Origin: Montifringilla adamsi
Taxonomy: Eukaryota > Chordata > Aves > Passeriformes > Passeridae
NCBI GenBank assembly: GCA_017590115.1
Contig: JAGGNK010007004.1
Span: 9,484,418 to 9,548,417, forward strand
Direction of reading: 5' to 3'
DNA: 64,000 nt
The notes beneath the pieces were generated by a model. That model was not told the DNA's origin and did no database searches. It worked only from the letters and a program-made list of their open reading frames with translations. Made by a program: the position numbers and the translations under genes. Each line of letters begins with the position of its first letter. Position 1 is the stretch's first letter. Positions 25,901 to 37,900 of the stretch are shown piece after piece.

Positions 25901-28900
25901 AGCAAGAAAAAAATTTGGTTATGAAAAGTGGTAAACATCACATTCCTGCTCAAGTACAAAGTTAAAAACCCACAGATGGATATGTCTCCCTATTTTGCTC
26001 GTGTTTGTAGTTACCGGTGTTTATTTTAAGTGATAGCATTGCTCTGAAGTGTAGCAGAAATTTCCACCTCTGTTTCAACAGATTATACAGACTCTTCCCT
26101 CTCATTTGTTCCCTCATTATCTAAAGAGCATATTAGCAGGAGAACAGCATTTCTTATGGTGCCCATTTCTTTAAATTCTTTAGTTTCTCTCTACAGTGTC
26201 CAGTGCCACAGCCTGAGCTCAGGGCCAGGCAGACAGCTGGCCTGAATTGGCACATGGAGCTCTCTTAAGAAGCTCCCTGAGGTGCTCCTTGCCATTACGT
26301 ACTTCAGTGACCCCCAAGCCATTTAACTTTGAAAAGCCTTAAAGCAACTAATGTGCTGTGACTTCTGCTTCTGATGATATTCGTTAACACATCACTGTCC
26401 TTTCTTGTTCACCATGCATTTGCTGAACACTTCTTACATTTAGGGTTTAAGTTCTTGTGGGAGCAACCAGTTTTGATCTTTGTTTATGCAGTTCCAATCA
26501 CAGTGGGGTAGGACTTTAATGTTACTGCTGCTCCAGTAATAAATGAAGCATGTGAAAATAGAAAGTAGATTTTGACAACCAGTGTATCCAGAATTTTGGG
26601 GTTTGAAACCTACTTTGGTGCTTCTTCCGTAACCTGGAGCCAAACAAGTTAATCTTTCGTCACTGAGGTTGTTCAGCCTGGAGGAAAGAAGACTCCAGGG
26701 AGACCTTTTGTGGCCTGTCAGTACTTACAGGGAGCTTGTGAGAAAGGTGGGACAGACTTTATAGCAGGACCTTTTGCAAAAGAATAAGGGACAATGGTTC
26801 TAAACTCAAAAAGGGTGGATTTAGGTTTGATATAAGAAATATGTATATATTTTTTTTAACAATGAGGGTGATGAAACACTGGAAGAGGTTGCTCAGGGGT
26901 GTGATGGATGACCCAGCCCTGGAGACATTCAGGATCAGGCTGGGAAGGACTCTGAGCAACCTGACCTAGTTGAAGATGTCCCTGCTTATGGCAAGGAGAT
27001 TGGACCAGATGGACTTTAAAGGTCCTTTTCTACTCAAACCTTTCCATGATTCTGTTTCCTGCACCTCAGCCAGGCCTGCACAGACTGAGTTTTTTCCTGC
27101 TCTCTTGCTGTGGCAGCAGCACACTGTCCAGCCACACACTTGGATTTTCCTGCCATGGGGTATGTGGAAATAGGGGGGTATGGCATTGCCTTCCCTCCCC
27201 ACTTGTCATTTTATTGAATGAGAGAAGTTGAGACACCTGGGGTCATGTTCAGTCTCTGCTCACACCCTGCTGCTGCTCATCTGGGCTGCAGTGTGTTTTC
27301 ATGCAAAACTAGTCATGGCTTATGCAGCTCCCTGCCTCAGAGAGCAGGTTTGGAAATAGCTCTGCTGCTTCCTCTGCTGCTTGTGGAGCTTCCTTACTCA
27401 CTGAATTTGGGTTCAGAAGTTGGTTTTCAGGCAGAAATAGGGAACCAGATTATAAACCCCCCACAACAGGTGGGAAAGGCACCCTGGTGTCTCTCCAGAT
27501 TTTCAGCTTCCTCTCTGATGGAAATATTGCTGCGAGGCTCTCATTTCTAAACTCTGCAAGGCTCGTGTATTTCTGCAAACTTGAGCATAACTACAGAGAT
27601 TAACCACCAAGTGTACTTACATTAACCCACTGGTTAAAAGCAGCTGCTTCTGACAAAGTGGATAGCTCCTGATGAGAAAGAAGAGAGATCAATGAGTTTG
27701 TAAGCTATTAATTAGCTGTATCAAAGTGCTCTTGACTGTGGGGCCACCCATCATGTCTGGCCTGGCCGATGTGACATGGAGGAGGAGGAGGTTTTCAGTG
27801 TGTGTGAAAAGAGATGGCATTAATGAGGGGTTTTTTGTTGTTTGTTTGTTTGTTTTTTTATACTTTCTGGTAAAGGGAAAGGTGAATTATCAATTCTTGA
27901 AAATCAGGCCATGGATTGCTTAGGTGTGTACCTGACCTTGGTATGTATTGTGTACTGACCCCAGGCTAAGCATTCATTTCCTGTGACTTTAAACTTAATT
28001 CTTCTCTTAACTCCATGCTAAATTGATTGAAACATATGTTGTTTTAGCTGATATTTTTACAGCATCTTACACATCACCCAGCCCTTATTCTGCCAGAGTA
28101 CTTAGAACAGAGATAGATGATAGTATGAGCAGGGGTGGCAGATAGTGCTGAGAGCCATGTAAGATTATTGCCAGGAGCTGAGACTGAGGACACTTTCATT
28201 TTTCCTGTGCTGTTAAATGCATATTTATTTCACCAATTGACTTGGTTTTATCTGCCTGTGGGTCAGCACAGTTTGTTTCAACATGATACATTGATCATTT
28301 CCACTGAGAGAGACTGCAGAGCAAAACTTCAGAAGAGTTGACTGCTTGGTGCTCTCAGCTGGGAGGAGAGTGCTTAGCACTTCTGTAGGTCTGGACTCTG
28401 TTTTTCAATTTGTTTTCAGTTTCAAATTTCAATTTGTTTGAAGCCAGAAACATGCTCTGTTCCCTTAGGCCCCTTCCCAAGCCATGTTTTTAAACACAAC
28501 AAATAATTTATGTATCAGGCGAGTGTTCCCACTGGAACATCCTCTGCAGAGGTCACTGGTGGGCACCATATTTTTCTGACTGTTTGTAAAGGCTTTGCTA
28601 TTCTCTGTGGTTAAGATGCAGGGTGAGACCTGTGCAGCAGGTCCTGTGCCCAGAGGCAGTGACCCCAGTACTTACATCTGCAGCATTTCCATAGCACATC
28701 CTGCCATCCCCCTCGTAGCCCTCTGGGCACACGCACTCCCAGCCACGGGAAGACTCAAACTGACAGGTTGCCTTTGAACCAGAAAGAGAGAGAATTTGTC
28801 AAATACTCAGGAGACCACTCCAGCACAGATAGATTGTGTAACTTCTTACTAGGACCTGTTTATATATAAGCAAAACCTTACAAAGGAGCTTTTTGCCATC

Positions 28901-31900
28901 TTCCATGGGTGTTCTCACCTTCCTGTAGGACACACTCCATGAGCCCAGGGCACTAACTCCCTCCCCTACCCACCATGCACTAACCCTTGCTCCACCTTTT
29001 TGTTTCCTCCCTACAGGTTTGAGGTCCTATTCTTTCACCTGACTATGGCAGATCCATCCTCTGCTCCCCAGAGCTCCTCACCTCAGCTCTGTGCCCCACC
29101 TGAACTACAGGGCACAGCAGAGCACATGCAGCTACTGATAAAGCTGATAGATGCCTGGGTGGAGATTGACTTGGGTCCCAACAGGACAGTGGATCCAAGT
29201 TGTAATTGCTGGTAGAAAAACAGCATTTATTTATTCTGAGCTTGAGCTAGTCCTTCTGTGCTGGCAGATTTGGAAGCAGCCCTTGCAGTCTGTCCTCAGC
29301 TCATGTACCACACTGATGTACACAGTTTTTGGTGCTTGTAGAACTGCTTGGAAAATGCTTTCTCCAAAGGAAATTGCAGGCTTGAAAAGGCAAATAAATT
29401 CTATGGTGTGCGCAGGAGGCCACGTGTGATATGAATCTGAACACTTTGTTCAGGGAATGATTAATTACTCACCAGATGATGGCATTTTCCATTTTGTTCC
29501 AGGCACGAGTTTATGGGTGTGCATTCAATTCCATTCCCCTGAAATCCATCCTTACACTTACAGTCATTCTGTCATTTCAATAAAACACGGCAATTCATTA
29601 AAATGATTAAAATAGTGCTCGTATTCTAGCCATGGTGAATTAGTTTCTCTGTGTTTCTGTAACTTGGCATTGACTTTAATGGAATGACACTGACTAACAT
29701 CTGCAGAAGACCTTCATACCTGACATCTACTAATGTACTTTCTAAAAATGTGTTTGCTGCCAGAGCACAACCACGTAGAAAGGAGGGAACACTGGGAGTG
29801 GAATTTAGGGAGACTGTTTTGGATAGAGAGCACCATGTGGAAATAACATCACGGCTGTGAGGGAGAGGAGGATTTGGGGAAGAGAACAGAGTAGGAAGCC
29901 CAAGCTCTGGCAGATCAAAATGGTTGAGGACATGCAATGAAGGTGACATTGAACGTGAGGACCTACCTGACCTGGCCCGATGTATATGCAGGTGGCATTC
30001 TGGTGGCACCGTGCCGTGGTGGGCAGCAGGCAGGTGTTGATGGCTGAGCAGTCCCTACCATCGCCTGTCCATCCTGCCTGGCAAACACACCTGTGCTCCT
30101 CTGGGCCTGTCTGAACACACTCAGCCTAGGGGAAGATGCAGAGGCAGCCATTCAGCACTCCTAGGGGACATCTGCCTTCAGCCATGAGGCTTGTCCAAGC
30201 TCTGCAGTGGTATCTGGGGAAAGAGCCTGGAACTCCAATGAAAACTGTGACTCCTGTGTAGAAGTTTCTGGCCAAACCTTCCTCTTTGCTTGCCTTTCTG
30301 TGGGAAAAGCAAGTACTTACATTGATATTGCAGCCACCAGGGTTTAAAACAGCACAAGGATCAGCTTTGCTGCAGCTCAAGCCATCTCCCTCATAGCCAG
30401 GTTTGCAAACACAGCTACAGAGACAAGAGGAGGAAGGAGGCGTTACACGTGACAGGACAGCTCGAAAATAAAGTGATTGTTTTCCACTGCAACATGCTAT
30501 TTATAGGCAGCTTAAAATTGGTAACCTTGGATTTGTGATGCAAGTAGCTCAAGTGTGTACTTTATGGGTTTTTTTTCCAAAATAATGACTGGGTTAATTG
30601 AGTCAAATCAGGGATCCGTTCTCTGCATATGAGACAGGGAATGAAACTAATTCTGAGCTGATGTTATCATTGAAAAGCTGAGCGAACAGCTCTAAAATAT
30701 TTATGGGCTGGCTATGCTCTCTCTCAGTTACACAGAAGATGCTCTCTCCCTGGAATGTGTGTGAGACAATGAGCCCTCCTGTTTCCCTGGGTCTCACCCC
30801 AGGATTAACCTATACTGGAGGGAATTACTTGAGCACTCAGGTTCTGCAGCATCCCCCATGGTGCTGGTCGTGACTCATTGTGAATACACTGCAGCAGGAG
30901 GCAAACTTGCTGCATGTGAGGGGGAGCTTGAGGCAGTGCAGGGCAGCTGAAGCAGTAACAGAGTTTTGTGGCCAGTCCTGGCAGGACTGGGGAACCTGTG
31001 CTGAAGTCTGTGGTGCTGTGATGTGTAAAACTTACCTGACCTGACCAGAGAGAGATATCCAGCCTCAAACTGTTGAGAATTTAATTCTTTTTCAGCAAGC
31101 CTTAAACTCCTAAATCACTAAGGGGTGGTTAGAAATAAGAGCTTCCTAAAACCTCTGTAGGTGTTAGAAAGAAGGGAGGCTTTTAAATCAAGGATCAGCT
31201 CTGTCTGCAACTATCAGTGGTAAATATATCAGGTAGAGGGTATTGAGAACTCATAATTATTACCTTGCAACTCAAGGCTGATGTAGTGCATGCTTGTTTG
31301 CTGCATAGCAGGGTTGCAGTGGCTGCTGCCAGGGGCTGTTTTGGTCAGGCAAACAGGAAAAGCTGCAGCACAGTGAATATTAATGGGATGCAGGCTGCTG
31401 ACTTACCTCACTGTGCCATCGCTGAGCTGACAGTCTGCATGTGCATGGCAGAGCTGTAGGGAGGGCTCACAGGGAACAATCTGCTTCTCACAGAGCTTCC
31501 CTGTGTATCCAGCTCTGCAGGATCCAGGCAGACAGCTCCCATCGCTGTCTATTCGGTTATCACACTTCCCATTAATGCAGAGGCACTCTAGCAGAGATAA
31601 ACTACAATGGGCAGTTCCACAGTGGAAAAAGGCATTTATACTCACATGGTATTTCTTATGACTCAGCTCTTCCTATTTTTTTTCAAGAATCTAAACTTTT
31701 GTATTTTTTAATCTCACTCTGATGGTAGACTTTGTTAATCATAGCCACATCTTTTCAGGTGTGTTTTATGGGTAACTATTTTAAACCTGCTGTATTTTTA
31801 CACTGCTCTTAACAATGAATTTCAAAGTGCTTCAGAGAAGTAGGAGAAGTAGAAAATGCTATGTCCTAGACTATTAAAGTTTTTCATTGCATGACTTTTG

Positions 31901-34900
31901 CTGTGCTTTCAGTGACAGGGTAAGCCTTTAACACATTGAGCCCACAGATCCTCCAGGTTGCACAGAGCATCAGCACAGATCTATCAGCACATTGCTAGGA
32001 CTGGGTGGATTAGAGCTGCTGGAGGCACAGCAGTGTGCCCAAGGGACACAGCAGGAAAGCTTTGTGCGTTCCAAAGAAGTGTCAGTGACTAGTCAAGCAA
32101 ACACTTATTATTTTGGTGGGACTGGACTTTAGGCTCTACCACAATTCCTTATGGAATTTGTGTCTCAGCTTTTGTCTATGTACCGTTGAACCTTCAAGGG
32201 AGCTTTGCTTCGTGAATGGCAGGCTGTTTCATAACAAAAAAGACTAAAAATGGTTTTGTAGATGAGGAATGTGTGTATGTTTGATGTTGTATATGCTGTA
32301 GACTCTCAAATGTATTATGGTTTGGCTTAGCAGGATTAAATCTGCCGGTGCAGAAGAGTAAGCTACAAAATAGATCAGAAATTTTTCAGTAAGGGTAGTT
32401 AAGTAGCCTAAACACAACCTGTTTATAGATCTAGTTGTTCTTAGATTACATATGTTTGTCATTGCAGGCAGAATCTGTTCTGTTGTGGGCAATAGCAGAT
32501 GGGAACAGAATAGCAAAAAATTTTCAATTACTTGTGTGGGGGAGACAGAAATCAAAAGAACAATAAATTAGTATAAAGCAAGCTATGCCCCGTGCAAAAA
32601 GTCATTTAGAGTGTTTACACTGACCTTGGCCTTATGATGTGTCCCTTTGAAACAGGAAATGAAAATACCCCAGTAAAATCTTGCTCATCTTCCACAGGGA
32701 CTGTTTAGCAACCATTTAACTCCTGCCTGAACACCACTAGGGTCCAAAAGACCCCGTGGGGCTGTTGTTCACACTCTGGTGCTGAGGCTGGAGAGCTGCA
32801 CTTACCTTTGTCACACTGAGGTCCGTATTTGCCAGGGTCTGAGCAGAACTGGCAGCTCAAGCCTTGAAATGCCTCCGAGCAAACACAAGTGCCATTTCCA
32901 TCCAGGCCATCCATACACTGTGATATGGAAGGGAGGTGATGGTTATGTACGAATTCAAACAAGTCTTTAGCCTAGAAAAGAGCCTACATGCCCATCCATA
33001 TTTTGTGACTCTGACAGACTCTCAGGAAGAACTCCAGCTTTGTTGAGACAGGTGTTTCAAATAAAAACTTTCTTTATGCTTTTTCTTTGCTGCTATATAT
33101 TCTACCTTTCTTTGCAGTTTTTATGTGAGAATAGTGAGCTGGGGGGGTCATCAGACTGTGCTGTGCAAATTAAAAGCATGAAAATGGGTCACTCAGCCTT
33201 GCCTGTGTGTTGGAACCCTAGAAATCTGCCATTTGGACATCTGAGAGGTGACAGATTCCCTTTCCCTCCTACCTGTAACTGAACCTGAAATCCACAGCCA
33301 CCACTGGTCACAGGTGAAGGGGGCAGCCCTTATGGAGCCCAACATCCCTGTTGTGCAGAAAAGCTCCAGGGGTTTTTGGGACACAGCTCATCCTTCCCCC
33401 CCCTGGAGTGCAGGGTGCTGCTGGATGCTCTGCTTACCTGCCCATTCCCTGAGCAGGGTTCGGAGAAACCTCCCGGACATGGTCTGCAGTTAGGGCCAAA
33501 GAAGCCTTTGCAACACTTTTGTTCCTGCAAAATAAAGAAAATATCCTCTTTTTCAGTCCTTTAGGGCAGAGGCAGTGCATAAAGACCAAACCTTTGTTGT
33601 GTTTTGGCCCTCTGAGAAATGCCTGCATGGATAACTGTCTCTGAAAAGCCTTGTGTTGAACCAGAACCAGCTCTGCACTGCAATGGCCTGGTAAAAAACC
33701 AGGAGGGGTGTTGGCAGCTCAGTAAGGGGGTGCACAGACGACCAGATACTGCCCTTGTTCTTATCAGTGTTAGAAATCCCCATTCTGTCCCCACTTAAGA
33801 ACATGCCAGTGGGTATCTGCTCATATTGCGTGCAGTCTCGTATTTGCCAGTGGGAGTGCAGTGGAATTAGGATGCAGGCAGTTTCCTTGGAATCTGAGAA
33901 CAGGAACCTAAGGCTGTTTCACCCCAGGGAGATGCTGTGACAGCCAGACATGCTGCTTTGATCTTCCTCCTTCCCTTCTGCACCAGGGTGGGATTTACTG
34001 AATGGCCTTTTCAGTTGTATGTTGTTTTACTTGTGCAATGCCTTCTTGATCTGTTTATTTATAAAGAGAAAGTGTATTAGAAAAGACTGATTTGCATGTG
34101 TTATTCAAGAGAACTAGGAATCAGCACAAGGCTTACAAAGCTTACAGTTTCTAGACCTATCTGCCTGTCACTAAGTGGTGCTCATGAAGGGCAGAAGCCT
34201 GTTTAGGAGCCCCAGAAGGGTGTAAGGATCTCTTAGGATTAATGACTTCTGCAAGAACTGGACTTCCCAAGCAGTAATTGGGGTGTGGTCCTTGTGACTG
34301 TTCCCCACTCACTGTTATCCAATATCATGGGAAGTCCTGGGACAGGAGTGGCTGGGACCAGGAGAGGATGAGTTGTCCTGTTCTCCATGGGTGAAGCTGT
34401 TATGGGAAAATGAAGGCTCCTGGGCTTGGAGCCTCACGTGAAAACTCCTGCATGGCAGAGTATGAGTGTGCTGTTGTCAATAACATACAACAGCTAATCT
34501 GGATTTTCCCTAATATTTACCTCTGAGACATACACCAGCTCCTCTCAGCCTGGTGCTGAAGTGCATGGAAACTGCATGCACTTCAAACATCTCTCAAATC
34601 CAAAAGGAAAGTTCACCATGTATAAGAGAATATTTTGGAAAACTTTTACATACATTTCACCTTAATGAGCTGTAATTCTATAGCTTTGCTGTTATATTGC
34701 AGGCTCTAGCACAGCCAATTTTTTGAAAGTTTTTTTTTGGGCATTCAATAATGCATCTCTGTTTTGAGAAAGGCTGGAACATGCACAAAAGGGAAGCATT
34801 AGCTTTTCTAAGCTATGTAGAGTTCTGTGATACAGTCTTGATATCACAGCATAATTTACCTGGAGAACAGAAAGCACCTTGCTGGTATTGCATTTAAAAT

Positions 34901-37900
34901 TTTTATTAAGTTATGTATTTTTCACTATATGAACATTCTTTTCATTGTTTCTGACTACTGATTTACAGGACTACTGTTGGTGGATTTTTATAATATGGGG
35001 AATAACATTCCTGTGGTAGCTAGACTTGAATTTTGTATGTGGAGAAATATACAGCTAAATTTGCATCTCTTCGATACAAAGCAGATGGGAGAGCTTCAGT
35101 CCTTTCTGAACCTGTGTCTGAAGACTGTTACTTCAGGGAGGATGCTTAATCAAAAGGAAACTTTTAACAGATGTGAGGTCTATTTTAAATGTATTCAGTT
35201 TATTAACTCTCAAAGCATCATCATCGTGATTCTTATTCCTCACATCTCCCATCTGCTGAAACAGGACTTGCTTCACCTGAGAAACAAGAGCTCCTATGAA
35301 CGATACAGGGAATTTTGCAACAGCAAACAAAATAATGCTGGAATTGTCAGATGATTCAGTCATTGCCAAAAAGAGATGAAAGTGCCATCTATATTTGTAT
35401 TTTTTTTAATGCAGTCTCCTGTTTCCATATGTGGTTCCTTTGCTCTCTATATTGGCACAGCAATAATGAAAATATGGGCATGCCTTCCCCCTATGCCTTT
35501 TGTACAACTGGTGAGTCTGCTGGGAAATGTCTCAGGATGGTTTTAGGATGGGATGTGCATCCTGGGGACAGGGAGGGAGTGCATGCTGTAAGCAGCCTGC
35601 GCACACACCCTAGATGGAAACAATAGAGACAGGGATTTGAAAAGGTGTTATACCAACTGGTGAGATGCATACTTATGGATTACTGTGAATTTTGAGTACC
35701 TCTGTTTTATGACTTCTAAGTGTTCCAGCATGAATCTGGAACCAAAGCACAGCACCAGGGCTATATCTGCTGGCTCTGATTTTTGAAGAATTGTTGTTCA
35801 TTTCTACCTTCTCCTTTCTTTCCCCATTTTTCCTTCCCTCACTCCCTTCTTTTAATGAACATGAAGCTTCCTCAACAGAAGAAAACAAGGACATGAATGC
35901 ACTGGTGTCCTAGACTCAGTATAATGAGTTAACTAATATTGTCTGAGAGTCTAGTGAAGTCTACACATTTAACTTCTATGAGAATATATTATTTTTTCCT
36001 GGAAAAACACAGATTAATTGAGTCTAGAATGCAGGCACTGTGAACAGAAATTTGTCTTGTGTATAGGTGGCAAAGAGAAAAATATTCTTTGCTTCCACTA
36101 TGATCCAGTGGTACATAGATATTTTTTGTCTTCACCCTTTGGTTGCTTTTCCAGACTAGCTAATTTATCACCATGTGGTGGTGACAGAGTCTGGCAATTA
36201 CATTACTGAGGAGATATAAACTCCATTGGCAGTTTTAAAGGTGAATTCTCTACATGCAAAAACCTCTGAGAGGCTGAACCTTCCAGCGTGTGGATATGGA
36301 GTTTGTCAAAGCTGTTGTCCTTGTGACTGTCAATGTCTTGTTTTTCAGTCAAGTTAGCATAAATCCTAGAGCCAGCATCTATTGTGTTATGTGACTCTGG
36401 TTTGTAGCCATTGAACAGGAGACCATAAACCTGAATTATGGCACTTCTCCCACAGATTTATCGCTGTGGCTGTGGGGAAATAATCAGGGACTGGTTTGGA
36501 TTTAGTCATCCCTCATGTTGTACAGAACTTAAAGGAATAAAGGATCAGAATTACAAAAGCATTTGTGCAGCAAATAGCTGAGGTACCAATTCCACTACTA
36601 TGCTTTAAAAGTCTGTGGGTCAGGTATATGTATTTTGGCAAATACATTTTGATATTATAAAAACTGTTTTACTAGCTGCATAGTCAGGTCTGAAGCTGAC
36701 ACAGGGTCTTGCCTTTGTGCTTCTGAAAATTCCTGCAAGTGTGCCTTTACCCCTTTAGAACCTAAAAATCCGGCTGATTGTTGTGGGCAATGTTTCCCGC
36801 TGTTGATGTTGCTCTCCTTGATGCTCAGTGCCACTTGGTGTCACCTACTCAGTCCCTTTCTCCCCATGGAATGGTCCCAGCTGCATGTACCTGCTCCTCC
36901 TTTTCCTGAGGGTGGGAGTCTCGTCTCCCTCTTCTGCCATGCCCCAGCAGAGGAGAGAGAAAAGAGCCCCCACCTCCAGGCAAGGTCAGATCTGCCAGTT
37001 CTCAGTGGTAGATGGATACCCTGCCTTCACACTGGAGTCACTGGAGCAGAGAGATCAATTCCCATCAAATCTGCCTCTGGAGTGATGATCTCCGGGGCAA
37101 GGTGGAGCAGGGAGCTGGGTTCAGCTGCTGCTTCAGTGCTCTGAGCCCCACTTGTCAGAGATCATCCAAACTGGCCATGGTGCACACATCAGGCAGGCCT
37201 GAGGACCTGTCATCCCCTCTGTGCTCTTTGTGACATTCAGAATAAGCCCTGCTGTCCTTCAGCTGGGCTCAGGTGCAGCTTTCAGCATTACATGCATAAG
37301 TATGCATTAGCCCAAAGGTTTCATCTTTAGGGATGCAAAGTTCTTGTAAATGTGTAGATCTACCAGTTCCTACAAGGTTTGTGACTTTTAACTCTTTAAA
37401 GACAAGCAGTGTTTATTAGGTGCTGTTAATCCTGTTTTCTGAGAGTGATGGGAGTGCTTGGTGCAGAGTAAAAATTGCAAAAGCCATTTCTCCTTTGTGT
37501 TTTCCTGGCTAGCAGTGCTCTGCTTAAATCTTGGAATATATAACTATATTTTTTAAATATGCATGAAGTTTTCAAGGCTGACAGAAGTGCCTAACTTAAA
37601 TTTGGGGAATAATTTTTGTGACCAACAGCGTTTGCTTTGTCTTTAAATAATTTTTTGCCCATTGCTTTAGGACAGATTGATGTTGGACATAATTTTTAGG
37701 TAGGTTTTTGGTAAGGAATTCAGAGTAGTGGAGTGCTCTGGGTGTGGATTGCTTTTTGCATCAGAGATTGCTGCTTGGAGCTCTGCCTGGTTTATGATTA
37801 TATTGCACATACAGCACTCTGTAGTTACTGCCAGAGGTGGTAGATCATTACTGCCTGTATTTTCTTCATTACATTTTGATGCTGTCCAGCTCTGCTGGGA

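Larger units (their letters stand above)
24831..27620 (-). other. STAB2 intron 26, contains a CR1 fragment
   Basis: 2.8-kb GT-AG intron. It holds a CR1 3' fragment at about 26660-27055 on the opposite strand and a TTAA-type microsatellite at 25454-25471. Nothing else recognised. Confidence 0.7.

Noticed and set aside
33553..33804. Minus-strand open frames just upstream of exon 19, considered as the missing linker
   Set aside because: The cysteines do not match the linker spacing and no matching acceptor and donor pair exists.
34569..34617. A minus-strand frame with C-x2-C-x4-C-x4-G, considered as the missing linker exon
   Set aside because: The spacing differs from the family, it overlaps a palindrome that generates the repeated codons, and the colinear candidates at 35532-35609 and 34684-34758 fit better.
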